The notes beneath the pieces are model-generated. The model had not been told where the DNA came from. It did no database searches and worked only from the letters and a program-made list of their open reading frames with translations. Shown piece by piece: positions 14,901 through 26,153 of a stretch of 64,000 nt of DNA (positions are counted from its first letter, which is position 1; every line of letters begins with the position of its first letter). Origin of the DNA: Amphimedon queenslandica (lineage: Eukaryota; Porifera; Demospongiae; Haplosclerida; Niphatidae); the NCBI RefSeq assembly GCF_000090795.2, contig NW_003546311.1:51585-115584 (forward strand), in the 5' to 3' direction. The position numbers were made by a program, and so were the translations under genes.

Positions 14901-17900
14901 ATAATTTAAGATTAGCTGGGAAAGAGAGAGAGAAAAAACATTAAATGTAATTTCAAACTAAGCTCCTTACTAGCATCAAGGAGAAAAGCTCCAACAATGA
15001 TCAGATCATTCTCTGCTTCAATCTCGGCCTCCAATACTTCGTAATGTTTCATCTCACCCTCAAAGTCTCCCAGAGATGGGTCCTTATCCATAAACTCGGC
15101 TATCTTTACCGACTGCTCGGTCTTCCATAAATCCTCGTAAACATTAAAGTATCTAAAACTCTCCATTACTGTTGGCTTTGCTGCAGTGATGGCTGAACTA
15201 AGACCAGAGACAAGTTTTGCAATGTCCTTGTGCTCAACTACATTTCGATGAAAGTTCTTTAGCTCTGGCTTCTTTGACATTTGAGCTTGCGAAGGACTTG
15301 GGAGAGTCTGACTAGCTGCAGCGAGGGCTCCTTGACTTGCTGATGTCAAAGAAGGGACTTCCGATTCACTCCCTGGCTCTATCCTAGCCTGTCCCCACTG
15401 ATAGACCCTCTTATGGACTCCCAGTATAGTCTGAACAATATCATTAATAGTTCCCTGTATTGACTCAAAGTTTGGCTTCACGACAAGGTTAGGTATTGCT
15501 AGTTCCAAGTGGACTTTAAGCACAGGCTGTCTCTCTCCTTTCTCGTCACTTTGATCGGCATAGTTAATTATTGGAGGGTTGAGAGCTTTCTTTAGCTTCT
15601 CTAGTGTAGTACGGGTTGCCTGTACAAGTGCCTCGCTGTTCTTCCGGGAAATATAATCAAAAAGAGCCCCTGCCTCCTCTCTCAGCTCCTCTTTCTTTTT
15701 CTTTCGTCTCATTTCAGCTGCTTCTCCTGGAGGTAGACTCATGTCTACATGTGCAACACTTGAGCGACGGGACACTCCAGTCCTAACAGTAGCTACAGAT
15801 GGACTGCTGTCTGATGAAAGTAGCTCCAGCTCCTTCTCATCCTCAAGAGAGAGGAGGAGCTTAAGGAGCTCAGTAGTGGCCAGCTCAAGTTTTAAAGTAT
15901 GAGAATCAAGCTCACTGGAACACTTTTCACACAAAGCCTAAAATGATATTAAAAAGGACTAATATTTATTTATTTATCATTAAAATATCATTATTAAAAA
16001 TTATCATTGCTTTCTATATTAACAGTGAACACCATCATATTTATTGTACATAACTTACATTCACTTTATCCATGAACTGTTGAGGTGTCCATTGCTCTCC
16101 GTCAGGCAACTCACAGAGAACAGTTTGTTTAATTCGGCTAAGTCCTCCCTCAATCCTCACATCCAGTATATCCTTAGCACGACTGATGAGCGTCTCCAGC
16201 TCTTTGAGTGAGGCCCTCACACTCTCAATGTATGAGTCAATGTTTAGTGAGGTCCAGCGTAAAAGGGTCAGGCCAGGGCTCAGTGTCTCATCCATCATTT
16301 CAAGGTGAGGCAACATGAGGTTGAAGAGAAGGTCGGGGATCTGAGCTCTGACAGACTCGTTCTCCTCCAGCATCAACTGAAAAGCAAAGAAAGACATAAT
16401 AATGTCATTAAAATAATCCAAGTAAAAATATTTATGCATATATGTGAGTGTTATATCTATATATATATGACTCACTTTTAAGCTATCATATTTCTCTTTC
16501 AACTCATCTCTCTTTTGCCTCATCTCCATTGCTTTTGGAGGTACATCTATCCCCAGCTGTCCCATCACATCAATCTCTCTCATTAGCTCGTGAATCTGTG
16601 GGTCGTAGTTGACGTACACGACTTGAGTGTCTGGGTCTCGCACAAGGAGAGTTGAGTTGAGGCTCTTCTCAACGTCGGAAATTTTCTTATTCCAAAGATT
16701 AGTGTGAATCAATTCATATTCCACCAACACCTAATATAAAGAAAGGGAGAGAGAGAGTAAGATTATTATTAATAATTATTTCCATTTTTTAAAGGTATTA
16801 CATACCTGTGCCAGTTTATTAAAGCCCTTGAGTGCTTTCCGAGTTTCCGGTAGATCAAGGACTTTCTTGAAAGACTGGAAACCTTGAACAGGTTTGTTGA
16901 TGCGATGAAAGAGCTGGCGAGACCAGGCAATCTTCCCGACAAGAGGAGGCAGGTTTCGATTAAGAGGAGGAGAGTGCTTCTTGGAATTGTACTCGGTTTG
17001 TACAAACTTGAGATCAGCAACAAATAAATCAACAGTCAACCTCCACTTTGCTAACATATCCAGACAAGGCAATTTAAGGCTATATAAAAAGAGTGAGAGA
17101 AGAAATTTTAGAAGTTGTTGATACGTATATATGTAGGTCATATGTCAAAAATGGATAATTTTTGTGATACATGCAAAAAGCGTAGAAAGTCAAACTTCAA
17201 ATAGACCAAACCAATGATTTCCAGTCACAACAATTGTTTCTTGACCCAAAACTCACCGTTCAAATTTCTTTGTAAAGTAAATAGCTCTTTCAACTGAAGT
17301 GAGCCCTACATAAAACTGGTCCATGTGAGCTTGAAGCTGAAACTATAACAACAACAACAAAAAAATAACAATAATAATAAATAATAATAATAATAATAAT
17401 AAATAAAAATAATAATTTTTTTTACATCAAGGTCTTTCAGTTGCAACTTGAAGTCCTCATAATCAACTTCAAAATCCTCCTTCCTGTGATCAAGGACATC
17501 ATAAGGCTTCTTCTTAAGTCCAGTCGCTAGGAGACTAAAACGAGAATTAAAAGTCTCAATACCCTCAATACGAGATAGGGAGAGAGTCTCGTAGACTTTT
17601 GTTGTCTTCAAGAACTCGGTAATATTATGCAGCCTGCATGGAAGATACAAAAAGCATAAAAATTGTATTCATACATAGTCAATTATCATGGCGCTACCTT
17701 CTGCAGAAGCTGTTGAACTTGCCAAAAATGTACATTTCAGAGAAATCAAAAGGCTTCTCATCAGGATGGTCTTCAAGGCGCTTCTTTGTCCTCTGGAAGC
17801 ATTGCTGGTATTCTTCATTCAACTTTATGCAATGCTCCATCTTGAGGACAACCTGGTCTCTCTCCTGCTCCCAAACCTACAGAGAGCACAATATCAATAG

Positions 17901-19720
17901 AAGCATGAGTAATATCAATAGTCTTATATAATAATTAGGCTTACCTTGTGATACCCATTGTCAGTGATGTGTGCCTTGCATGCGTTGATCATCTGGTTGG
18001 TGACTTTGACAAATAATGCCGTCATGTGCTCTGAGGTATTGTAATACCGTGAATAACTGTTTATCATCCTGATGGCATTCATTAATCCTGGGATAGCATC
18101 CAGCATGCTTACCTATTATTGTTTTATAAGATAAGAATTGAAGTAACATAAGGGTATTAAACATGGTGAAGTGAATTGTAATTACTGTTGTATTTATATC
18201 AAGTCAATAGTGTTAATAGTGCATATTAATCAATTAAATAATGATTTAAACTAAAGGAATAATGACTGCTATTTGAATAAGCATCAATACTCACTGGATT
18301 GCACTTGTATAAAGGTTCACAATACTTTTCCAGCGTATAAAGAAACTTGACATTATCCTTTGCCTCGTTAGTAAAATCAGTGATCTGAAGATCTAATTCC
18401 TTCCACGTCTACACAATAACAGAGCATTTATTCACGAGCATTGAAAGACAGTTCGTGAATATACTCATACCTTCAACACTTTAGACTTTGATGCTAACAG
18501 AATGCTCATTACAGTCTTGAACTGAGGGCTCTTGACACAAGCAGTGAGCGAGTCAAACTTGGCAAGACGTTTCTTCCAATGGTCTAGTTCTGCTTTGGGG
18601 CCAACATCATCAGCCTCTTTCCTCAACTGCTCAGATTCTGTCAGTATCTAAAACAAAAGTTTATATTTTGCAGCTTTTGTAATGTAGAAGGCTTACCTGC
18701 TCTATTTCTTTACACCATAGGAGTGCAGTCGTTTCAGCACCTTCAACTATCTCTGGCACATTAGCAGCTACCATGGCTTCAGAGAGAGAGGAGACTGCAG
18801 ACACGCCAGGATGAGAGCAAGGGGAAAGCTTTGCAGCGTCGGCTACGCTTGCACGAGCATTAGCAAGGACAGAGATAAAACTGTCAAGTTTCCCAAGGAA
18901 TGATTCCTTTACATTATGACCCGACACATCCTTTGAGAGTTCCCCCCAGTTAGACTGCTCCTTGAGTGCAGGCACAAACACGTTCTTCATTAGTGTTTCC
19001 ATTGCCTCAAGGAGTCCACCTCCACTCCTTGATTCTAGGACACCAAAATTTGTGTCTTGCGCAATGTTGGCAGTTGTCAGTGCTTTTGGTGACGCACGTA
19101 GAAAGAACATGCCAAGACCCGGGAAAGGTTCTTTAGTCCCATCAGTAACGTAGAGCTCTTTAACAGGTTTTCCTGCTTTACCTACAGTTATAAGTTAATT
19201 AGACAAGGAAGCTAATCAATATGAGAAAAAAATGATTACAGTACTTACCATCTGGAGTTTTAGTGGGAACTTCTTTGTAGAAAAATAACAACCCTTTTGG
19301 ACCATTTGCAGCAAAGAAATCGTCCATCATACTAAGCTATATATTTAAAAGTAAGATTATGTCTTTCTTGTGCAGTGCTCTCTATTGTCTCACCTGGTCT
19401 CCTTCCAAAATAAAATCTTCAACTTCAGCATCTTCAAGGCCAAGTTTAGCAGCTACTGAGGAGAATAGATGCTGATGACGTGCATCCAGGGTCGCTCTCT
19501 TAGCTTCTTTTTCTTCCTTGAGCTTTTGCTGTCAGCAAATGAAGCATTTAAAGCAGCAGAAAGAAGATGGATATGATACCTGTTTTTCTTTGTTGGAGTC
19601 TGTCACAGGGCCCCTGCTCTTTCGCCTCTCTTGCGTCTGGTCACGACGAAAGTGCTTTCGAGTGACTGCAGTTTTGGAAAACTGCCTGGTTAGTGGTGGT
19701 ACCTTCTCTCCGTCAGCCAT
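335..19720 (-). CDS. DNAH5: Axonemal dynein heavy chain, DNAH5/DNAH8 type (outer arm)
   Basis: This is the motor subunit of the ciliary outer dynein arm, an ATP-driven microtubule motor of the axoneme. About 50 exons on the minus strand translate into a chain collinear with vertebrate DNAH5/DNAH8 from the N-terminal tail to the C-terminal end (VALLCDIK). Visible parts in order: tail (19.7-11.4 kb); AAA1 P-loop GPAGTGKTET, split by an intron at 11.09/11.0 kb; AAA2 P-loop GPSGTGKT near 9960; AAA3 GEQGTAKT near 8960; AAA4 GVGGSGKQ near 7727; coiled-coil stalk (about 6.95-6.6 kb); microtubule-binding tip (about 6.56-6.25 kb); AAA5, AAA6 and C-terminal domain to 335. All four P-loops look intact. 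The start at MADGEKV is preferred over an upstream in-frame Met because it lies beyond a hydrophobic, unconserved stretch. Introns near 2.9, 4.95 and 12.7 kb hold copies of the palindrome repeat. It is head-to-head with the cathepsin gene. The family call is firm; DNAH5 versus DNAH8 cannot be separated because they are vertebrate paralogues. Confidence 0.97.
2855..3255. repeat. Palindrome repeat, about two tandem units, in a dynein intron
   Basis: Two units about 185 bp apart are each centred on CCCTGTACTATAGTACAGGG or a one-base variant (at 3010-3029 and about 3195-3214). The flanks share runs such as ATTCATAAAAAAT, TTTCTACACAA and GAACATGTATATGCAT. I found no coding capacity and no obvious terminal inverted repeats. 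Confidence 0.85.
4945..5005. repeat. Partial copy of the palindrome repeat
   Basis: A short fragment contains AAATTCATAAAAAATCCAAT and GATTGGAATCAGCTC, matching the left part of the unit near 3.05 kb in the same orientation. It lies in an intron of the dynein gene and lacks the palindrome. Confidence 0.7.
11640..11720. repeat. AAT-type trinucleotide microsatellite
   Basis: An (AAT)n run with GAT interruptions lies in a dynein intron. Similar short AAT or ATT runs recur in many introns of the window. Confidence 0.8.
11907..11964. repeat. (GA)n microsatellite
   Basis: An uninterrupted GA dinucleotide run of more than 50 bp lies in a dynein intron, beside the acceptor of the exon that encodes LEQPVMAQG. 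Confidence 0.95.
12650..13020. repeat. Palindrome repeat, about two units, inverted orientation
   Basis: On the plus strand this copy reads as the reverse complement of the copy at 2.9 kb (GTGTAGAAAGTTTGAGCTGA, then TTTATGAATTTTTAAAGTT). The full palindrome CCCTGTACTATAGTACAGGG is at about 12819-12838, and a second, more degraded unit follows. It lies in a dynein intron. Confidence 0.85.
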
Positions 19721-19912
19721 AGCTGAGGAAAGAGAATCTCTTGCTTGTTGCGAATAAAAATACGCCCACCACACGCACGAAGCTATTTTTATGAAATTCA
19801 TTCGCCGAGTTTAATTATCCCCGCCAAGTCCCAATACGCATGCGCAGATGCTGCGGTTGTCTGCGAAATTCAGTTTAGCTGAATCATCACATTCATCAGA
19901 CATCTCGTCAAA
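19721..19912. promoter_or_regulatory. Shared upstream region of dynein and cathepsin genes
   Basis: About 190 bp separate the divergent start codons of the dynein heavy chain and the cathepsin-like gene. Both 5' UTRs and core promoters must lie here or overlap the neighbouring gene. I see no convincing TATA box. A bidirectional promoter is an inference from spacing. Confidence 0.5.
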
Positions 19913-20770
19913 ATGTCTTTGTTTCTCCTCATTTCTCTTCTCTTCTTTTCCCCCAGCCAGGGAATAGGATGGTATAAAGAGGCTCCTCACCCGTGGCCTA
20001 GTGTCGTAAAGTCTCCTCTCCCGCAAATGAAGCCCGAGTCTCTCCCCTCATCATTCAGCTGGAGAGAGGATCACTACCTCAGTCCACCAACCAACCAGTT
20101 CCTGCCCAATCCCTGTGGCGGCTGCTGGGCCCATGCCTCAGCTGGAGCCCTCACTGATAGATTCATCTTGAAAACTGGCGTCATAATCCCTCATCTTAGC
20201 ATGCAGGCTCTGCTGGACTGCGGGAGAGAGGAAGGGTTTGTGGAAATGGGATCCTGCGAGGGAGGGAGCGACATCCTAGCATACGACTTTATCTACAACA
20301 ACGGGATCACCGATTCCACCTGTTCTCCATATATGGGCGTGGTATTCACGAACTGGGCAGAGGGTACGAAGTGTACTCAGCGAATGTGCAGACAGTGCGA
20401 CACCTTCGGCAACTGTCATTTTGTGAACGGGACACTCTACCACATTTCAGAATACGGGAATGTGACCGGTGAGATTGAAATGATGACGGAGATGTACGCC
20501 CGTGGCCCCATAGCATGCTCTGTATATGCACACACTGACAATTTCCTCAAGTACACTGGTGGAGTCATCACTGATGATACTCCGTACAATGTAACTACGC
20601 ACGTCATCTCTCTGATTGGATGGGGCACTGAAAATGGAGTCAATTATTGGATTGGACGTAACTCTTTTGGGACAGAATGGGGAGAGGGAGGGTGGTTTAA
20701 AATAGAGAGAGGAAAGAACACTTTGAATATCGAGAGACATCCATGTGCCTGGGCTGTACCAAAAGTATAA
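19913..20770 (+). CDS. CTSZ: Cathepsin X/Z-like papain-family cysteine protease, intronless
   Basis: A 285-residue C1A protease, probably lysosomal or secreted. Residues 1-17 form a hydrophobic signal peptide. The catalytic residues are present: Gln62 (oxyanion hole), Cys71 in GGCWAHA, His230 in THVISLIGWG and Asn250 in GRNSFG. Gln62 and Cys71 are nine residues apart, three more than in papain; that insertion is the cathepsin X mini-loop. Human CTSZ has HIP there and this protein has FLP, so the mini-loop His is missing. The propeptide is short, as expected for cathepsin X. The gene has no introns, while nearly every neighbour is intron-rich. An AATAAA lies at 20880. Cathepsin X is normally a carboxypeptidase that removes one residue at a time; whether this variant keeps that specificity is uncertain. 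Confidence 0.92.
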   Translation: MSLFLLISLLFFSPSQGIGWYKEAPHPWPSVVKSPLPQMKPESLPSSFSWREDHYLSPPTNQFLPNPCGGCWAHASAGALTDRFILKTGVIIPHLSMQALLDCGREEGFVEMGSCEGGSDILAYDFIYNNGITDSTCSPYMGVVFTNWAEGTKCTQRMCRQCDTFGNCHFVNGTLYHISEYGNVTGEIEMMTEMYARGPIACSVYAHTDNFLKYTGGVITDDTPYNVTTHVISLIGWGTENGVNYWIGRNSFGTEWGEGGWFKIERGKNTLNIERHPCAWAVPKV

Positions 20771-20879
20771 AGAGAGACATCAAGAAGAATTGTATAATCA
20801 TTTTTAATTTTGCAGTACAGTGTTTATATACTTGAGTGCTTGTGTTTCAGTTTCATTTGTCAATATGACTACTTTATTA

Positions 20880-20885
20880 AATAAA
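20880..20885 (+). terminator. Polyadenylation signal of the cathepsin gene
   Basis: An AATAAA hexamer lies about 110 bp after the cathepsin stop codon, in the short gap before the convergent ABCA gene. Confidence 0.6.
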
Positions 20886-20973
20886 GAACAAAATATTCTC
20901 TTGATATACTTATAAAATAATTTTAAATAAAAATCCTGCATTGCCCCTTCACTCGAGCACAGGGTAACAGTTA

Positions 20974-23900
20974 TTAGGAAGAGTAGGTATTGTCAGAGGC
21001 AGGAGGTGATACTTTACCACCAGACATTATGGAACCACTCCGTAACAATGGCTGATACTGTTTCTCTCTGAAGACTTCATGGAGTGTCACCTGATTTGAG
21101 AGATCAAGATCAAGATGAAATGCAAGTGGTTAAAAAAAGTTTCTCACGTTTATAAAAACTTCTTCAAGAGTTGTCTGAGATATCGAGTAATCGTACACAA
21201 CAGCAGCTATCTGGTCTTCTTTCTCAAGTATTTTAAAGAAAGGAACGACATTGGCATGACTACCGATAATTAGAGAAAAAAAACAAAAATTAGCAAGTAA
21301 AATTTACAACATATGCATATCTCTATTATACAATAAAGAATTTTATGCAACACCTACCAATCTGGAGGAAGATTATATGGTAACAGTACACCATCCTCCA
21401 CCTTTAGAGGCTCAGTCTTAAGTGTGGCACCTACAAACAATGAAAGACAGTACTTAGCCAGCCACACCCACCAGGCAACTGAGTCCCAACAATGTCCATT
21501 ATTTGTTGGACGTTGTCTTCACGTACAACCAGTTCTATATTGTAGCCAGCAAACCTGTTCTTTAGATTCACAGAAGTACCCATCACTCTATAACAATGGG
21601 ACATTAAATCTAACTAAGTACAAGTATATGCACACCTTAATTGACCATTGGTCATGATGGCAATAGTATCTCCAAGTATGTCAGCCTCTTCCATTGAGTG
21701 TGTGGTCATCACAGTCACACGGTTCTTCTTCTTCTCGAGGATCAGGTTCCATATATTCCGCCGGATCTTTGGATCCATTCCAGTGGTAGGCTCATCTTTA
21801 AGGAAAAGAGTCGTTAAAAATAAAGTATGATCGACTGGTCAAACCTAAAAACACAACACAGGGGTCCCCAAGGAACGACATTGCCACGCTCAACCTTCTC
21901 TTCATCCCACCACTAAAAGTACCAACACGATTATCAGCAACCTAGGCATGTTGCACACATCACATACTGTGTCTCTAATGTTATCACTTACATGATCCAA
22001 CTGGACCTGCTCTAGTAGTTGGAGTATTTCTTTCTTGATGGATCCTCTTGGTACTCCTTTCATACCAGCAAACAGCTCCATGTGCTCTTGAGCTGTCAGA
22101 TCATTCCACAGTATGTCATGCTGCAGAGTGTGTGTGACATTAATTAGAGTAACTGTCAAATGCATACTGTCTTTACCTGAGGGCATACGCCAAGTGAACT
22201 TCGAACTAAATCAAGTTCTTTAGTGACGCTGTGACCATAAAAATAAGCATCACCTGCAGAAAAAGGCAAAGCTTAAAAGATAAATAAAAATATATAATGA
22301 TTATACCTTTGTCAGGGCAGAGTAACCCAGTGAGCATATTAATGGTAGTAGACTTACCAGCACCATTATGACCTTGAGAGAATGAGGATTATGTATACAA
22401 GGATAATCATAATATATACCCAGCAATGAGAGGATTTGATCCTGCTCAACTGAGAGCGTTAAATTATTGACTGCCATTGGAATCGCTGAATCTCCACACC
22501 TCAGAAAAGAGCCATATCTCTACATGAAAATATATAAACATGAAAGAGAGAGAGAGAGGGGGATCACTTACTTTACACAGACCATTCAATACCAAAGCAT
22601 TCCCAGATGCTCCATATCTTTGCTACAAGGGATAGCAATAAAACCATATCTTATATAAGCCACTTATCATACTTGGCCCTCCAGAAGTGAATCTCCCTCT
22701 CCTTCTTTCTGCAGACTCTGTACTGGTGGCCTTAGAAGATACTGACCGCTTCTCTGCTTCTGAGGGCAGCAGTCGCCAAACCAATATGAATACTGAAGGA
22801 AGAAATACCTACAAATTGAACAAAAATAATTGTTACAATTGATGGTTGTCCACACCAAAGTTCTCACCATTTTCTAGGTATCCCATGATTTCCGGTGATA
22901 ACATTGTCCAAATACCAAAAGAGGATCCCATAGAAGAAACCATTAGCAATGAGCATTAGAAAAGACTCGTAGGTTGGAGGGAGTTCATGCTATAAAAAGG
23001 AGCATCATTATTATAAATAATAAATTATTTGTACTCACATAAGTTGCCACAGGGTTTTCACGATTACTGAAATCAAACAGGAGGACTTTGATTTGCTTGA
23101 ATAACTCATTCCAGCCGTAATCTTATTAGTTGTATAAAATCAAGAGACAAGTACGAATAAATTGTATTATCCTTACGATAAGGAGTCTGTGGTAACCCAT
23201 TGGAATCAGTGTCACTGGAGGCTAGACCAATATCACCCATGGCCTTAGACTAATGAGAAAAGAGGAATAATCAACAAAACTTATGGTCAAAATTAAGTTA
23301 CATGCAGTGATCACATGATACATGTAATTTCACATCTTTTGCTTGCACAACTCAACTCACCAGATGAAATGGAGGCAAGAATGAAAGGACATACACTAGA
23401 GGCTTCACGTACACATACAGCTGGGACAACAGGAATGGATTACCTAAAAGTAAAATGAAATACTGACATGCATAAATTAATCAATGTCCTTATTTACCGA
23501 GTAGTGATATTATTATGAGCCCAATAACAAACACCATCATACCAACTGCAACTGGAGAGAAAGAGAAGATACAAAGGAAAGTGAAGAGCATATTTATTAA
23601 TAATGATAATAATAATGGTACCTGCCATTCTAATGGTATTAATGAAGACACTAGCAAAGAAGGCTAGTGGGACCATACTTGAACTGTATAGAAAGAATAA
23701 TACTAGATGGAAGAAGAATGTAAGGAAATAAATGTATGATGATGACACTGGATAAAAGTGGTTTCAGTTGCTTACAAAAGTTAATGATGAAGTTGGTATT
23801 GAAAAAATATTTGAGTTGACAAGCATAACCAGTTGCCATTAATATACAGGTAGACACAAAAGCAATTCCAAAACCAGTTATGGTCCTAAGTCAAAAGGAT

Positions 23901-25337
23901 TGAGGAGTATAAGCTGTACAATATAAACCAGTCTCTAACCAGGCACACCAGTAGACAGAGTCCTTTAGTCCGGTTAGTTTGAGACCCTGACGCAACTTGA
24001 GGTCTTTCTCAGAGACTACATTGTAAAGCATCATCACAAACTAGAGGATAATAATAATAATAATAATAATAATAATTTATTAGTAACCTGGAAGGTAATG
24101 GCACAAAATAGAAACACAGTAGCACTTTGAGCCTACAATAATCAGTTAACAGATAATTAATAACAAATAATTATACATGTACACTTATGAGACCTGTTTA
24201 GATGCAAGGGAAGGTTGTTGAAATATCTTAGGGAAAGTTTCAGCTTGCACAGTAATGTTCACTGACTCATTGAGGACCCGTGACATGAAGACTTGATCAA
24301 GAGCTAACTGTATCTCTAGAAAAGGAGAGACACATGAACAAGGAAAAGTAGAAAGGAAGCAGTGTGTGTGTGTGTGATGCAATACATGTAACAGTTTTAA
24401 CTAACCACTCCTCCCATCTGGTTTGTCCGGTGAACCAAACACAAGTTGCTGTATCTTTAAAGCTCGAGTAGCATTATACATTATAGTGTAATTGAGCTTA
24501 GGAGAACTGGCAAGATAGCAATGTACATGCATCAAATCAATAATGATACTCTTACCTTCCATTATAGTTACACTCAAGGAACACAATGGCCTATAGCAGC
24601 AACAATAAGGATGAGGCAATAATCAATAACATTCACTTACTGCCTGTGTTGTGTTGTCGAGCATCAGTTCCTCTAAACCACTTGAAATAGATTTAAAATC
24701 AAGGTAAGTATTATTTTTGATATGTTCGTGATCCAGGTGACTTACTATTACAGCAAATATATAAAAATATAAATAAATAAATCATAAAAAGGAGCTTACC
24801 AGTAGCAAAATCCCCCATTAGCGTATTAATACACTGTTTTGTTTCTTCATTAGGTGAAAAAAAAGGAGCTGACAAATCCTAATGTAATAATGATAGCAAT
24901 AATTATAAGAAATGGGAACTACGTGTACATACACATATCAGTAATAAATAATAATACTACTAATAAGACTCACCAGTCCAAATACCAGGAGAGTATAGCA
25001 GTTTTTGCCATTCCATGACTAAAGGGAGTGATGAGATCACATGATGATGTTGAATGACATGATGAGTCTCACCTTACAAGTAGGAAGCCTCCCTAAAGTC
25101 TCAGGCTGTGGGTCAGTGATATCTTCCAGTCCTTGCGGAAGGAGACTTAGTAGAGTAACCAGGACAAGAAAGAAACAAGGGGCCATTAACTGGAGAGCAG
25201 TTGTCTTCCAGCTCCTAATCTAGTAATGTTAAAAAAAGAAGGAATGTTAATATTCTCTCTCCCTTTCTCCTTACAATGAACAACCAGTTCTTCCATAGCA
25301 AAAGACGAAGCTGCCTAAACCTTCCTGCCACTGCCAT
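20974..25337 (-). CDS. Half-size ABC transporter, subfamily A
   Basis: A multi-exon membrane transporter with one transmembrane domain and one ATP-binding domain. The N-terminus (LLLWKNWLF, then a hydrophobic helix) is typical of ABCA proteins, and a large extracellular segment follows between the first and later helices. The remaining helices fall between about 24.1 and 22.8 kb. The ATPase domain shows Walker A GHNGAGKST (about 22347-22373), the Q-loop motif CPQHDILW, signature SGGMKRR, Walker B VVFLDEP and the switch His in TTHSMEEAD. The protein stops soon after the first ATPase domain (final residues NTYSS), so there is no second half, unlike vertebrate ABCA1-13. Half-size ABCA proteins are known in plants and slime moulds. 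The substrate is probably a lipid by family, but nothing here shows it. The start is 84 bp from the divergent PFDN4 start. Confidence 0.9.
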
Positions 25338-25421
25338 TTTTAATTTTCCACGTGTCACATGACAAGATGTGGGTGTGTCAATAAAGACTAAACTCCGGAT
25401 ACTTCCGTTCTCCTAGAAAAG
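25338..25421. promoter_or_regulatory. 84-bp divergent intergene region, ABCA/PFDN4
   Basis: Only 84 bp lie between the two start codons, leaving almost no room for two independent promoters plus 5' UTRs. It contains CACGTG (about 25350) and ACTTCCGTTCTCC, the latter resembling an ETS-type GGAA site on the other strand. These site readings are by eye. Confidence 0.5.
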
Positions 25422-26153
25422 ATGGCTGCCATTCCAAAGGGCAAAGGAGTGAGTCATAGAAAATTGCTTTTTGTATAAATTTATACAAATATGATTTTGT
25501 AAAGGAAATTGGTAAAGATATGGTGGTGCTGTTTGAAGACCAACAAAAAATAAATCTTTTTGCTAAAAAGAATTCTCTTTTAAATGACATTAAAGATCAA
25601 ATCACAGAGAAAGAGGTACTTATTTTGTCAATCATGTTTATTTTAAATTAAAAAAACTCTGTACATTAGAGAATATTTAAAAACGTAGAAGATGCTGCCG
25701 ATGAATTGATATTATTTGATGACGACCAGATGGTTCCATATCCTTTTCATTTAGATCATCAGTAGCCAAAAAATTTCATTTTGGTTTGATATCTACTCAA
25801 ATTCAATGCATGCAGTGTTTGGTTATTGTCCTTAATGGACAGTATTCTATTATACGTATGAGATAGGTGAAGTTTTTGTCTTACTCTCATTAGAAGAGGC
25901 GCAGCAAAAGTTGGAGGATTACAAGTTGGAACTGCAAAAAGAATTAGACAAATTAAAAGAACAAGTGAATCTGATGCTTGCAACCTTGAGTGTCCCACAC
26001 ATGCATGATCCCATGCAATGCTGACATGAACTAATTTGCTATTAATGATTTATAATTCTGTAGGCCAGCAGCATAGAAGAACTACTTTCCAAAGTCAAGT
26101 CACAGCTTTATGCAAAGTTTGGGGATAATATAAACTTGGAAGCAGACAGTTAG
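25422..26153 (+). CDS. PFDN4: Prefoldin subunit 4
   Basis: A beta-type subunit of the hexameric prefoldin chaperone, which delivers unfolded actin and tubulin to the CCT chaperonin in the cytosol. Five exons: 25422-25448, 25505-25615, 25670-25737, 25856-25964 and 26064-26153. The product has the expected two coiled-coil arms around a beta hairpin. It matches human PFDN4 at FEDQQKIN, at the hairpin (MVPYEIGEVF here, MIPYQIGDVF in human) and at the C-terminus (KFGDNINLEADS). The third intron (25738-25855) starts with ATATCCTTTT and ends with AC, which is the U12-type AT-AC class; splicing there joins V-P-Y-E-I-G in frame. The other introns are GT-AG. A chaperone role is known for the family. 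Confidence 0.95.

Noticed and set aside
19721-19801. Longer dynein N-terminus starting at 19801 (MNFIKIASC...)
   Set aside because: The extra residues are hydrophobic and resemble no DNAH5/8 N-terminus, and the region is needed for the divergent promoter.
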